Of a stretch of DNA of 7,188 nucleotides, positions 1 to 6,422 are shown piece by piece. Positions within the stretch are counted from its first letter, which is position 1; each line of letters begins with the position of its first letter. The stretch spans positions 1-7,188 of the forward strand of contig JAFWCS010000517.1 in NCBI GenBank assembly GCA_017534365.1. Reading direction: 5' to 3'. The stretch is from Clostridia bacterium. Lineage in GTDB: Bacteria > Bacillota > Clostridia > Oscillospirales > Acutalibacteraceae. Below the pieces are notes generated by a model. That model saw nothing but the letters and a program-made list of their open reading frames with translations. It did not search any database and had not been told where the DNA came from. The translations under genes and the position numbers were made by a program.

Positions 1-14
1 TCCGATTTATTCAT
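1..14 (-). CDS. 5' end of a further gene (4 codons, partial)
   Basis: An ATG at 14-12 on the minus strand opens a reading frame that leaves the window after Met-Asn-Lys-Ser. It begins 3 nt after the TGA stop (20-18) of the preceding minus-strand gene. A strong Shine-Dalgarno GGAGGA (27-22, minus) lies 7 nt upstream, inside the last codons of that gene. The tight spacing and good ribosome binding site indicate an operon in which the second gene is probably translationally coupled to the first. The product cannot be identified from four residues. Confidence 0.6.
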
Positions 15-17
15 CGC

Positions 18-986
18 TCAGTCCTCCGTGAGCTGCAGCTTGCGCCAGAGGCTCGGAATTGTTTCCATATGATTGCCGCAAAGATACAGCCCGATCCCGC
101 CCAAAGAGACCGGACGGTTGATGACGTTTTTGCGCGGACGATAATAATATTCATACTGATCCTGCCCGACCGGCGCTTTGTAATCGCCCAGCGGGATCAG
201 ATCGAAATTCGCCGTTGTGATCTCCCGAAGCGCATGCCCCTGATTGCGCGCGATAGACAGCGCTTTCAGAAACACCTCCGCGCCCGTGACGGCCGAGCCG
301 ATATTCAGATGCACCCCCGCCGGATCCAGCGTGGTCAGCGATTGACAAAAGAACGCAAAGTCTCTGCCGCTGGTTTGACCGATGGCTGCAAAATCCGCTT
401 TTGGGTGCTGGTGGATTATATCCGTCCCGATCGTGACGTGATAGGTCGCGGGCACACCCATCTGATACGCGCGGTAGAAAACACAGCGGTCACGATAGGG
501 GAATCGCTCCGGATGCGCGTCCACATAGGCGGCAAGGCTCTGGCCGTAGCCGAGGCCCTGCTTTGCGCCTTCGAGGATCGCTTCGTTCATCCAGGCGCCG
601 GTTTCCTCCCACATGCCGAAGGAGCCGTCCTCGATCGCAGTCGGCACATGCTCCGACGTGCCGCCTAAAAAAGCCAACTCGAAATCGTGAATGGAGCCCG
701 CGCCATTGGAGGCCAGATGCGTGATATATCCGTCCTCGATCAGCCGGATCAGATACTTGGACAGGCCGCATTTGATCACGTGCGCGCCGTAAAAGCAGGT
801 GACGCCGTATCCTTTTGCCCTTGCGTTTCTGATCTGCCTGACGAGAATGTCCAGCTCATCGCTTTCAAAAAGCGCGTCCGCATCTGTATCCGGTTCGCGC
901 AGGGTATCCACCGTAACCAGATTATGCCGCTTTGCAGCGGAATACGTTTTTGTTATTGAAAAATCGATCGCCTCGGGTATGAACAT
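18..986 (-). CDS. Deoxyhypusine-synthase-like family protein, function unknown
   Basis: A 322-residue soluble protein with no signal peptide or membrane segment. It resembles the deoxyhypusine synthase (DHS) fold. The N-terminal half matches the DHS stretch of the form 'FLGYTSNLISSG...VTTAGG' as CFYGAHVIKCGLSKYLIRLI (64-83) followed by ASNGAG (92-97). The middle carries a TIGTDIIHQH segment (185-194) where DHS has its TDGS region. The stretch VHLNIGSAVTGAEVFLKAL (225-243) occupies the place of the DHS lysine loop (GGGVxKHH), but a glycine near residue 235 stands where the catalytic lysine is expected. Length fits the family (about 310-370). True DHS transfers aminobutyl from spermidine to a lysine of eIF5A. 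Bacteria lack eIF5A, and the lysine is missing, so that reaction is unlikely; NAD-type dinucleotide binding could be retained. The ATG at 986 is preceded by AGGGGGAAG (999-991) and a plausible promoter. It is the first gene of a minus-strand operon continuing off the window. Family placement is fairly sure, function is not. Confidence 0.8.
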   Translation of the reverse strand: MFIPEAIDFSITKTYSAAKRHNLVTVDTLREPDTDADALFESDELDILVRQIRNARAKGYGVTCFYGAHVIKCGLSKYLIRLIEDGYITHLASNGAGSIHDFELAFLGGTSEHVPTAIEDGSFGMWEETGAWMNEAILEGAKQGLGYGQSLAAYVDAHPERFPYRDRCVFYRAYQMGVPATYHVTIGTDIIHQHPKADFAAIGQTSGRDFAFFCQSLTTLDPAGVHLNIGSAVTGAEVFLKALSIARNQGHALREITTANFDLIPLGDYKAPVGQDQYEYYYRPRKNVINRPVSLGGIGLYLCGNHMETIPSLWRKLQLTED

Positions 987-990
987 CCGG

Positions 991-1058
991 CTTCCCCCTA
1001 AAACTTAATCACAAAATAATTCAACATTTATTTTACTCGAAGATAACGCAAATTGCAA
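991..1058 (-). promoter_or_regulatory. Promoter and ribosome binding site of the DHS-like gene
   Basis: On the minus strand a -35 TTGCAA (1058-1053) is separated by exactly 17 bp from a -10 TAAAAT (1035-1030). This predicts a start of transcription near 1023 and a leader of roughly 37 nt. The Shine-Dalgarno AGGGGGAAG (999-991) sits 4 nt before the ATG at 986, with its GGGGGA core about 6 nt away. The match to the sigma-A consensus is four of six at -35 and five of six at -10. Confidence 0.55.
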
Positions 1059-1229
1059 GAGGATTTATAGATCGTACCGGGTATTTCTGGTTGGTTGTTC
1101 GTTTGCCAAGCAACTGGCAACACTTTTCTTTTAGCGGATCAGGCGATGGTTGGCTTTGTCAGGATCTTATGAAATGGATTCATTTAAATAGTTATTGTCA
1201 CGACAGACCTTTTCGTCGCTGATAAACAA

Positions 1230-1258
1230 TTGACAAAAGGATAGCAAAAAGATATAAT
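1230..1258 (+). promoter_or_regulatory. Consensus sigma-A promoter of the flippase operon
   Basis: TTGACA (1230-1235) and TATAAT (1253-1258) match the vegetative consensus at all twelve positions, with the optimal 17-bp spacer. Transcription should start near 1265, giving a leader of about 105 nt to the TTG at 1370. Imperfect repeats GCAAAAAG (1244-1251) and CTTTTGC (1267-1273) flank the -10 in inverted orientation and could be an operator. A promoter this strong suggests that control, if any, acts by repression or in the leader. Confidence 0.8.
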
Positions 1259-1306
1259 ATGAATAACTTTTGCAGGTCCTGTGTGCCATACTTATTTTTC
1301 AACAGG

Positions 1307-1356
1307 CAACCTCTCGGTTGAGATGCGTGCATCTTGACTGACGCGCTCTTGTTTTT
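1307..1356 (+). promoter_or_regulatory. Possible leader attenuator (alternative hairpins)
   Basis: The flippase leader contains a perfect hairpin CAACC-TCTC-GGTTG (1307-1320). Immediately after it comes a perfect dyad AGATGC-GT-GCATCT (1321-1334). An alternative fold pairs GAG/GCGT (1320-1322, 1325-1328) with ACGC/CTC (1341-1344, 1346-1348), and this would be followed directly by TTGTTTTT (1349-1356). That arrangement resembles an intrinsic terminator competing with an upstream anti-terminator. The terminator stem is short (4+3 bp with a bulge), so this is a suggestion rather than a firm call. It matches no riboswitch class I recognise. Confidence 0.3.
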
Positions 1357-1369
1357 GGAGGTTTCGCAG

Positions 1370-2965
1370 TTGCTCACAAAAGAACAAAAACAAAATAATC
1401 AACATACAGCGCATGCAGATTCAGCAGGAGGTGTTGGCTTGGACAGAGAACGCAGAGCGAAACTCAGTATTGTTGTATCTCTGGTCGCGCGTGTCGTGAC
1501 TTTAGTCTGCGGTCTGATCGTTACGCCCCTGCTGCTCAAGGCCTTCGGCAGTGAGCTGTACGGCGCATCCGCCTCCGTTACGCAGTTTTTATCATTTATC
1601 ATTTTGCTCAACGGCGGCGTATCCGGCGTCTCAAGAGCAGCTTTATACAAGCCGCTGGCTGATAATGATATGGAATCTGTCGGCAAGATCATATATGAAA
1701 TCCGACGGTTCTATTTTGTCGTTGGCTCCATTTTTTTGGCTTACGTCATTCTCCTTGCCTGTTCATTTAAGGCGATCTCCCACTCGGAGGTTCTTGACTG
1801 GATGACTTCGTTCCTGCTGGTTGTTGTAATCAGCATCTCCACTTTTGCACAGTATTTTATCGGCATTTCAAACGCCATTCTATTAACGGCGGCGCAGCGC
1901 GTATATCTGCTTCAGCTCAATACAATTATCACAACGCTGCTGAACATGATCATGGTGGTCATTCTGGTTCATTTAAAAAGCAATATTGTTTTGGTAAAGT
2001 TTGTAAGCAGTCTCGTCTATGCGCTCAGTCCGATCCTGATGTGGGTCTACGTCAAAAAGATTTTTGTTCACCTGAAAGTGAAAAAAACCAATGAGGTGAT
2101 TCTGAAGCAGAAGTGGACCGGTCTGGGCCAGCATATTGCCAGTTTTTTGCATGGCAATGTCGATATCGCGGTATTGACTGTCTTGGGCGATCTGGCTTAT
2201 GTGGCGGTGTATTCTGTTTACAACATGGTCATCGCAAATATGTATAATGTCGTCTCCTCGTTCACAAGCGGAATGGAGGCTGTTTTCGGTGATATGCTTG
2301 CAAAGCGGGAAGCGGAAAAGCTGAAAAGCACCTTTGAGTTTTACGATACTTGGATTTCATTTGTTTCCGGATTGCTATTTTCTGTCACGACCGTCATGAT
2401 CGTTCCGTTTATAAAAATCTATACGGACGGTGTGAATGACGCAAATTACATACAACCAGCATTTTCCGTTATTATTTCGCTTGCCATGTTTTATTACAGC
2501 GTCCGTGCGCCGTATCACTCCATAGTGATTGCGGCGGACCGTTTTAAACAGACACGGAAGGCTGCGTATGGGGAAGCGCTGATCAACCTGGTATTGTCGG
2601 TCGTCCTTGTGATGAAGTTCGGCCTGATCGGCGTTGCGATCGGTACGCTGGTGTCCGATCTGTTCCGATATGTTTATTACGCATGCTATCTTTCAAAGCA
2701 TGTGCTGCATTTCAGTATGATCTCTTTTGTCAAACGGTTTGTGATCAATCTGGCAAATTATGCGCTGAGCTGCGCGGTCGGCTTTTTCCTTGTGCAGCAA
2801 TTTACAATTACCGGTTATTTTGAATGGGCACTGGCCGGTCTTGCGACAACGGCGGCAGCACTCTTCCTGCATGTCCTGAGCATCCTTCTGTTCTACAGAG
2901 AGCAGATCGACGAATTCAAGAATGTTTTTTTAAAGCGAAAGCCGAAGAAAACTGTGGCAGAATAA
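1370..2965 (+). CDS. Wzx-like polysaccharide flippase, multidrug/oligosaccharidyl-lipid/polysaccharide (MOP) superfamily
   Basis: A highly hydrophobic protein of 531 residues (508 from the alternative start at 1439), with roughly 12-14 predicted membrane helices. Near the N-terminus it has the pattern typical of Wzx/O-antigen-type transporters: a first helix, then TPLLLKAFGSELYGASAS and LNGGVSGVSRAALYKPLA. Such proteins flip undecaprenyl-linked glycan units across the cytoplasmic membrane. The C-terminus is a basic cytoplasmic tail (LKRKPKK). The longest frame opens at a TTG at 1334 with no ribosome binding site. Two in-frame TTG codons are well placed: 1370 (GGAGG at 1357-1361, 8-nt spacer) and 1439 (AGGAGG at 1426-1431, 7-nt spacer). 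The segment between them is polar and not membrane-like, so the 1439 start is equally or more likely biologically. It is the first gene of an operon with the glycerophosphotransferase that starts 42 nt downstream. The glycan substrate cannot be told from sequence. Confidence 0.85.
   Translation: MLTKEQKQNNQHTAHADSAGGVGLDRERRAKLSIVVSLVARVVTLVCGLIVTPLLLKAFGSELYGASASVTQFLSFIILLNGGVSGVSRAALYKPLADNDMESVGKIIYEIRRFYFVVGSIFLAYVILLACSFKAISHSEVLDWMTSFLLVVVISISTFAQYFIGISNAILLTAAQRVYLLQLNTIITTLLNMIMVVILVHLKSNIVLVKFVSSLVYALSPILMWVYVKKIFVHLKVKKTNEVILKQKWTGLGQHIASFLHGNVDIAVLTVLGDLAYVAVYSVYNMVIANMYNVVSSFTSGMEAVFGDMLAKREAEKLKSTFEFYDTWISFVSGLLFSVTTVMIVPFIKIYTDGVNDANYIQPAFSVIISLAMFYYSVRAPYHSIVIAADRFKQTRKAAYGEALINLVLSVVLVMKFGLIGVAIGTLVSDLFRYVYYACYLSKHVLHFSMISFVKRFVINLANYALSCAVGFFLVQQFTITGYFEWALAGLATTAAALFLHVLSILLFYREQIDEFKNVFLKRKPKKTVAE
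1426..1441 (+). promoter_or_regulatory. Second ribosome binding site and TTG start within the flippase
   Basis: AGGAGG (1426-1431) is followed by a 7-nt spacer and an in-frame TTG (1439-1441) that would start the protein as Met-Asp-Arg-Glu-Arg, just before the first membrane helix. This matches the usual Wzx N-terminal layout and competes with the TTG at 1370. Confidence 0.5.
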
Positions 2966-2994
2966 ATGCTGCACAACCGGCGGCAGATTTAAAT

Positions 2995-3010
2995 AGGAGG
3001 CGAACCGGTG
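2995..3010 (+). promoter_or_regulatory. Ribosome binding site deciding a GTG start
   Basis: AGGAGG (2995-3000) followed by a 7-nt spacer favours the GTG at 3008-3010 over the ATG two codons later. No promoter or terminator is evident in the 42-nt gap after the flippase stop, which supports co-transcription. Confidence 0.6.
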
Positions 3011-4174
3011 AACATGTCAAAGATTAAGCGCGTGTTATCAACTCTATTGGTAATCCTTAAAACTTTGCTTGCCTATCCTGCCGGCAGACTCTGCTATGGC
3101 GGCAAGCACATCTGGCTGGTGGAAGAACGCCCGAATCAGGCACAGGATAACGGGTATCATTTTTTCAAATATCTGAATACGTGCCGGCCTGATCGCCGCT
3201 GCTATTATGCAATCACGAAAGATTCTCCCAAGTATCAAACAGTCGCTGATCTCGGCGACGTGGTTCCTTACGGTTCGTTCAGGAACTGGATGCTGCTGTT
3301 CGGGTGCGAAGCAATCCTAACAACACATATATGGAGCACTGTTCCCATAGATATCTGGAGATTCAAAGAATTTATACTCAAGCATAGACCAAAAGCCCAA
3401 AAGCTTGTTTTTCTTCAGCACGGCGTTTTATATGCGGATATTCCTTCGCTGTACAGCGAACGCACGGGAGCGGATCTTTTCATCTGCAGCGCAAAGCCGG
3501 AGTATGATTATGTGATGGAGCACTATCATTACAAGCGTAATGAAGTTGTTTTTACCGGGCTTGCCCGCTATGATGCACTGCATGATTTTACTGTCAAAAA
3601 GCAAATTCTGATCATGCCCACCTGGCGAACCTGGCTGCAGAATCTCGGTGACGGATTGAAAGACAGCAAATACTTCCGGCAGTGGAATCAGGTGATTACG
3701 GACAGCGAATTCCTGAAAGCGGCGAAGAATGCCGGCTACTGCATTCTGTTTTATCCGCACCCTAATATGCAGCGGTACAGGGACTGTTTTGTTTCAAAGG
3801 ACGAATCATTGATTATCGCCGATGAATACAAATATGAGATCCAGACGCTGCTGAAAGAATCCGCGCTGCTGATTACTGATTTCTCCAGTGTTTTCTTTGA
3901 CTTCGCTTATATGCGAAAGCCGATGCTGTTTTTCCATTTTGACAAGGACCGCTACGCCATCGAACATTACCAAAAAGGCTATTTTGATCATGAGCGCGAC
4001 GGCTTTGGTAAGGTGGCTTATACCGCCCGAGAGCTTGTCGCGGATTTCGAGGAGATTTTAGCGCAGGGCGTAACCTTAAGTGAAGAATACAGCAGGAGAA
4101 TCGATCGGTTCTTTCCAATGTATGATCAAAAAAACTGCGAGCGGATCTGTCAGGCGGTTGAACATCTGTTTTAA
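3008..4174 (+). CDS. CDP-glycerol:glycerophosphotransferase family protein (TagB/TagF-like)
   Basis: A 388-residue protein of the Glyphos_transf family, which transfers glycerol-phosphate (or a related polyol-phosphate) from a CDP-activated donor onto a membrane-linked teichoic-acid or glycan acceptor at the inner face of the membrane. Visible family signatures are IWLVEERPNQAQDNGYHFFK (35-54), FLQHGVL with the presumed catalytic His138 (135-141), MPTWR (203-207), YPHP with His251 (249-252), TDFSSVFFDFA (290-300) and KPMLFF (304-309). All key histidines and the TDxSS motif are intact. There is no long N-terminal domain, so it is TagB-sized rather than a full polymerase such as TagF. A short hydrophobic stretch (8-24) could anchor it at the membrane. 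The GTG at 3008 is chosen because AGGAGG (2995-3000) lies 7 nt upstream; the ATG at 3014 is 13 nt away. It shares an operon with the flippase. Whether it primes, elongates or decorates a polymer is unresolved. Confidence 0.87.
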   Translation: MNMSKIKRVLSTLLVILKTLLAYPAGRLCYGGKHIWLVEERPNQAQDNGYHFFKYLNTCRPDRRCYYAITKDSPKYQTVADLGDVVPYGSFRNWMLLFGCEAILTTHIWSTVPIDIWRFKEFILKHRPKAQKLVFLQHGVLYADIPSLYSERTGADLFICSAKPEYDYVMEHYHYKRNEVVFTGLARYDALHDFTVKKQILIMPTWRTWLQNLGDGLKDSKYFRQWNQVITDSEFLKAAKNAGYCILFYPHPNMQRYRDCFVSKDESLIIADEYKYEIQTLLKESALLITDFSSVFFDFAYMRKPMLFFHFDKDRYAIEHYQKGYFDHERDGFGKVAYTARELVADFEEILAQGVTLSEEYSRRIDRFFPMYDQKNCERICQAVEHLF

Positions 4175-4202
4175 TGAAACCGAATGGAAAACAGATGCTG
4201 TA

Positions 4203-4250
4203 CAAAAATAAGGGCTGTCATAAAGAGGAATAGCCTCCAGCGACAGCCCT
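4203..4250 (-). terminator. Intrinsic terminator of the two-component operon
   Basis: A 9-bp perfect inverted repeat, AGGGCTGTC (4211-4219) and GACAGCCCT (4242-4250), encloses a smaller GAGG/CCTC stem. Read on the minus strand it lies about 18 nt after the kinase stop codon and is followed by TTATTTTTG (U-rich, 4210-4202), so it is a good intrinsic terminator for the leftward genes. On the plus strand the sequence after the stem is ATAAACTATT with no U-run, so it should end rightward transcripts poorly. Confidence 0.8.
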
Positions 4251-4268
4251 ATAAACTATTAAGTTGTA

Positions 4269-5564
4269 TCAGATGAAAATATCAGATCCGTTCGACGTTT
4301 TCCTGATTCGCATCCTTACGTTTGAAGTAAATACTGCGTATCGCTGCTCGGTGAAAACAGCGCCGTGATATTTTTCTGCGATACGCGCAACATTTTTCAT
4401 GCCGATCCCGTGATTCAACGGGTCGGCTTTTGTCGTTTTCAAATTTCCAATTCGATCTTTTTTCAGTGAGACATACGGGTTGGAAACAGTCAGCAGAAAC
4501 TGTTCCCGCACAAGATCTGCTTCGATCTTTATAATTCTGTCGGATCTGCACTGCGCGGTCGCTTCCATGGCATTGTCAAGGAGATTTGACAGCACGGCGC
4601 ACAGATCCACGTCATCAAAGCAGTTCGTCGGAATATAGCCCGTATAATGCAATTCAATGTTGTTCTCTGCCGCTGCGGCAGCTTTATGATTCAGAAGAAC
4701 GTCCGCAGCCGGGTTGCCGGTCCGGATCTTTTTCGCTGCGGTCCTGACGGATTCTCCCAGCGTTTCGGTGTATTTTGCCGCTTCCTCAGTTCTGCCGCCC
4801 GCAAGCAGGGCGCTGATTACGATCATATGGTTTTTATAATCATGGCGAAATCTTCGAAGCTCTTCATCGGCTGCGGCGCGCTGCTCATAGAATTCTGTTT
4901 TCCTTTGCAGATCGGACAGGATCTGATTCTGCCTGAACGCCATCGCAGCGATTTTGAACAAAAGATAAAAGAGACACAGAAGGATGCCGACGACGGAAAC
5001 GATATACATCGTCCGATACCAGCTTGCAGAGACGCCGAATTCTTTATAATAGCAGGTCAGCTCGAAGAATAGCAGCGCAAGCCAGACCCACAGCGGGATC
5101 TCAGCGAACACGCCGGGCAGGAAATTGATCCTTGACCTTGCGCAAAGAACGGGAACGGCAATTCCGATCAGCGTGAAGGCAGCAATGTTGACGCTGTATT
5201 CAAGGATCAGATTCGATCCAGTATAGGAGGAAACCAGCGCATACAGCATGTCAACTGTATATATGTAAACAAATACCGTGAGGAGGATCCTGCCTTTGCC
5301 GACTTGTTCGGTCATGAAATGCAATGCAAAAATATAAATCACATTGGAAATGAAATCCATGATCGAGTCGTAATCCGCGGTGCTGTTTCTCAGAAGAAAA
5401 ATTCCGCAGATCGCATTGAGGAGCACCAAGGCGGAGAAAACAAGAATTTTCAGCTTGCCGACCTTGATTTTTTCCAGAAATACAAAGCGCATGATCACCA
5501 GCAAACTGATCACGGCCGACATATCTTTCAGAATATAAAGCATCGCCGTGCCTGCCTGGATCAT
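4269..5564 (-). CDS. AgrC-like sensor histidine kinase with GHKL ATPase domain
   Basis: A 431-residue membrane sensor. The N-terminal half has about six or seven hydrophobic helices (roughly 8-30, 38-58, 70-88, 92-114, 123-141, 154-173, 184-207) and no large extracellular domain, as in AgrC-type peptide receptors. A coiled linker (211-238) leads to the H-box FRHDYKNH with phospho-acceptor His241. The ATPase domain follows: N-box SNLLDNAMEA (326-335; Asn327 and Asn331) and G-box HGIGMKN (385-391). Together these place it in the HPK10/GHKL family, which autophosphorylates and passes phosphate to a LytTR regulator. The ATG at 5564 has AAAGGACGG (5580-5572) upstream. The gene begins 19 nt after the stop of the regulator gene and is last in the operon, before a strong terminator. 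No agrB or agrD gene for a cyclic peptide is visible in the window, so the signal is unknown. All catalytic motifs are present. Confidence 0.88.
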   Translation of the reverse strand: MIQAGTAMLYILKDMSAVISLLVIMRFVFLEKIKVGKLKILVFSALVLLNAICGIFLLRNSTADYDSIMDFISNVIYIFALHFMTEQVGKGRILLTVFVYIYTVDMLYALVSSYTGSNLILEYSVNIAAFTLIGIAVPVLCARSRINFLPGVFAEIPLWVWLALLFFELTCYYKEFGVSASWYRTMYIVSVVGILLCLFYLLFKIAAMAFRQNQILSDLQRKTEFYEQRAAADEELRRFRHDYKNHMIVISALLAGGRTEEAAKYTETLGESVRTAAKKIRTGNPAADVLLNHKAAAAAENNIELHYTGYIPTNCFDDVDLCAVLSNLLDNAMEATAQCRSDRIIKIEADLVREQFLLTVSNPYVSLKKDRIGNLKTTKADPLNHGIGMKNVARIAEKYHGAVFTEQRYAVFTSNVRMRIRKTSNGSDIFI

Positions 5565-5583
5565 ACGCTTGCCGTCCTTTCGA

Positions 5584-6282
5584 CTAAATCGAATACTTCA
5601 GGAAATTCATATAGCATTTATTGAAGTTGGCAATATTCCGCCTGCTGATCTCAACCTTTTCACCGTTGGAGAGCGTGATGACACTGCCTTCAATCTCGGT
5701 GATGTATTTCATATTGACCAGAAACCGTCTGTGCGTGCGGAAAAACCGCATGCTTTGAATCTCCGCCTGATAGTCCGAGATGCTTTTGGAGGATTGATAC
5801 GTTTCATCCAGGCACCGGACGATGGAGTATTTTTCACTCGCTTCAATGTACATCACCTTTTCCAGGCTGATGTTGAGGGTCTTTTTATTGATGGGAACGA
5901 TAATATAAGCCTTTTCTTTATATGCGGTAATAAAGCTGGTGATGGCCTGCTTGAGCGCGAGCTCATCGATGGGCTTGAGCAGGAAGCGGAACGCGCCTAC
6001 CTCGTAACCTTCGTAAACATACTCGTTATAAGCAGTAATGAAGATGATCGTTGTTTTCAAGCCGCGGTTCCTGAGCTCTCTGGCCGCGTCAATCCCGGTC
6101 TTGCCGTCAAACACGATGTCGAGCAGGACGAGATCATACACGGAGGCTGCGGAAGAAAACTTGTCAATATCGTTATAAATATCAATATCCGCCTCGAGAT
6201 TGGATTCGTTGACGTAATTCTTAACCTGAACCGCAATTTCCTCCGCGATCACCTTTTCATCCTCACATATCGCGATTTTCAT
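5584..6282 (-). CDS. LytTR-family DNA-binding response regulator (AgrA/VirR type)
   Basis: A 232-residue cytoplasmic regulator. The receiver domain (1-120) has the acidic pair Glu8-Asp9, phosphorylation site Asp55 in LVLLDIVFDG, switch Thr83 (FITAYN) and Lys103 (LLKP). The C-terminal LytTR domain (about 125-225) shows IEASEKYSIVRC (147-158) and FFRTHRRFLVNMKYI (180-194), both typical of this DNA-binding fold. The family binds paired 9-bp direct repeats, and exactly such a pair lies upstream (6383-6412). Two ATGs compete: 6288 would sit only 2 nt from the Shine-Dalgarno AGAAAGGG (6298-6291), while 6282 sits 8 nt away and gives the classical MKIAICEDE opening, so 6282 is chosen. It is the first gene of an operon with the kinase, which is its evident partner. 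A long antisense open frame (5548-6318, plus) covers this gene but has no family features. Confidence 0.92.
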   Translation of the reverse strand: MKIAICEDEKVIAEEIAVQVKNYVNESNLEADIDIYNDIDKFSSAASVYDLVLLDIVFDGKTGIDAARELRNRGLKTTIIFITAYNEYVYEGYEVGAFRFLLKPIDELALKQAITSFITAYKEKAYIIVPINKKTLNISLEKVMYIEASEKYSIVRCLDETYQSSKSISDYQAEIQSMRFFRTHRRFLVNMKYITEIEGSVITLSNGEKVEISRRNIANFNKCYMNFLKYSI

Positions 6283-6290
6283 GTGCATTA

Positions 6291-6334
6291 CCCTTTCTCA
6301 TATCATATTATAACATAAATCCATGCAATTGCAA
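6291..6334 (-). promoter_or_regulatory. Promoter and ribosome binding site of the two-component operon
   Basis: On the minus strand TTGCAA (6334-6329) lies 16 bp from a perfect -10 TATAAT (6312-6307), which is preceded by TGT to form an extended -10. The predicted transcription start is near 6300, so the leader is very short: the Shine-Dalgarno AGAAAGGG (6298-6291) begins almost at once. The LytTR sites lie about 80-110 bp upstream of this start. Confidence 0.6.
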
Positions 6335-6382
6335 ATATGATTCATATTAAAATTATTTCAAATGATTATCAACCGCTTTCGG

Positions 6383-6412
6383 ATGAACGGTATCAAAATC
6401 GGAATAAACGGT
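6383..6412 (-). promoter_or_regulatory. LytTR-type operator (two direct repeats)
   Basis: Read on the minus strand, ACCGTTTAT (6412-6404) and ACCGTTCAT (6391-6383) are direct repeats with a 12-bp gap, a 21-bp period. Both match at every position the published LytTR-domain site [TA][AC][CA]GTTN[AG][TG], which typically occurs as two direct repeats 12-13 bp apart. The similarity runs on past the 9-mers (TCCGA and CCGA follow). The site lies between two divergent promoters, next to a gene encoding a LytTR regulator, so it is the obvious candidate binding site for that regulator. Confidence 0.7.
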
Positions 6413-6422
6413 CACGGTTTCT

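Larger units (their letters stand above)
987..1369. other. Divergent intergenic region with dyads
   Basis: About 380 bases without a credible gene separate the divergent DHS-like and flippase genes. The region holds the two promoters described separately. Upstream of the rightward promoter it also holds an inverted repeat TTGCCA-N6-TGGCAA (1103-1120) followed by a T-rich stretch (CACTTTTCTTTT), and a short palindrome TGTCACGACA (1196-1205) about 25 bp before the -35. The first could be a weak terminator and the second an operator half-site pair, but both are short enough to be chance. No small open frame with a ribosome binding site was found here. Confidence 0.5.

Noticed and set aside
69..668. 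A 199-codon plus-strand open frame opposite the DHS-like gene
   Set aside because: Arginine-rich shadow composition, no ribosome binding site and no family resemblance. The opposite strand encodes a coherent conserved protein.
1103..1132. Inverted repeat TTGCCA-N6-TGGCAA with a T-rich tail, considered as a rightward terminator
   Set aside because: The stem is only 6 bp with moderate GC and an interrupted T-tract, and no rightward gene lies upstream that would need termination. Mentioned only as part of the intergenic description.
1145..1174. Tiny plus-strand open frame in the intergenic region (9 codons plus stop)
   Set aside because: No Shine-Dalgarno, and it lies upstream of the predicted transcription start near 1265.
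987..1369. Invertible (phase-variable) promoter, as found before capsule loci in some gut bacteria
   Set aside because: No long inverted repeats flank the promoter and no site-specific recombinase gene is in the window.
3428..3760. Minus-strand open frame of 110 codons inside the glycerophosphotransferase gene
   Set aside because: Antisense shadow of a gene with intact family motifs. No start signals.
5548..6318. A 256-codon open frame on the plus strand, longer than the response regulator it overlaps
   Set aside because: It lies antisense to the regulator, whose receiver and LytTR motifs are unmistakable. The frame has no recognisable domain and no ribosome binding site at its start.
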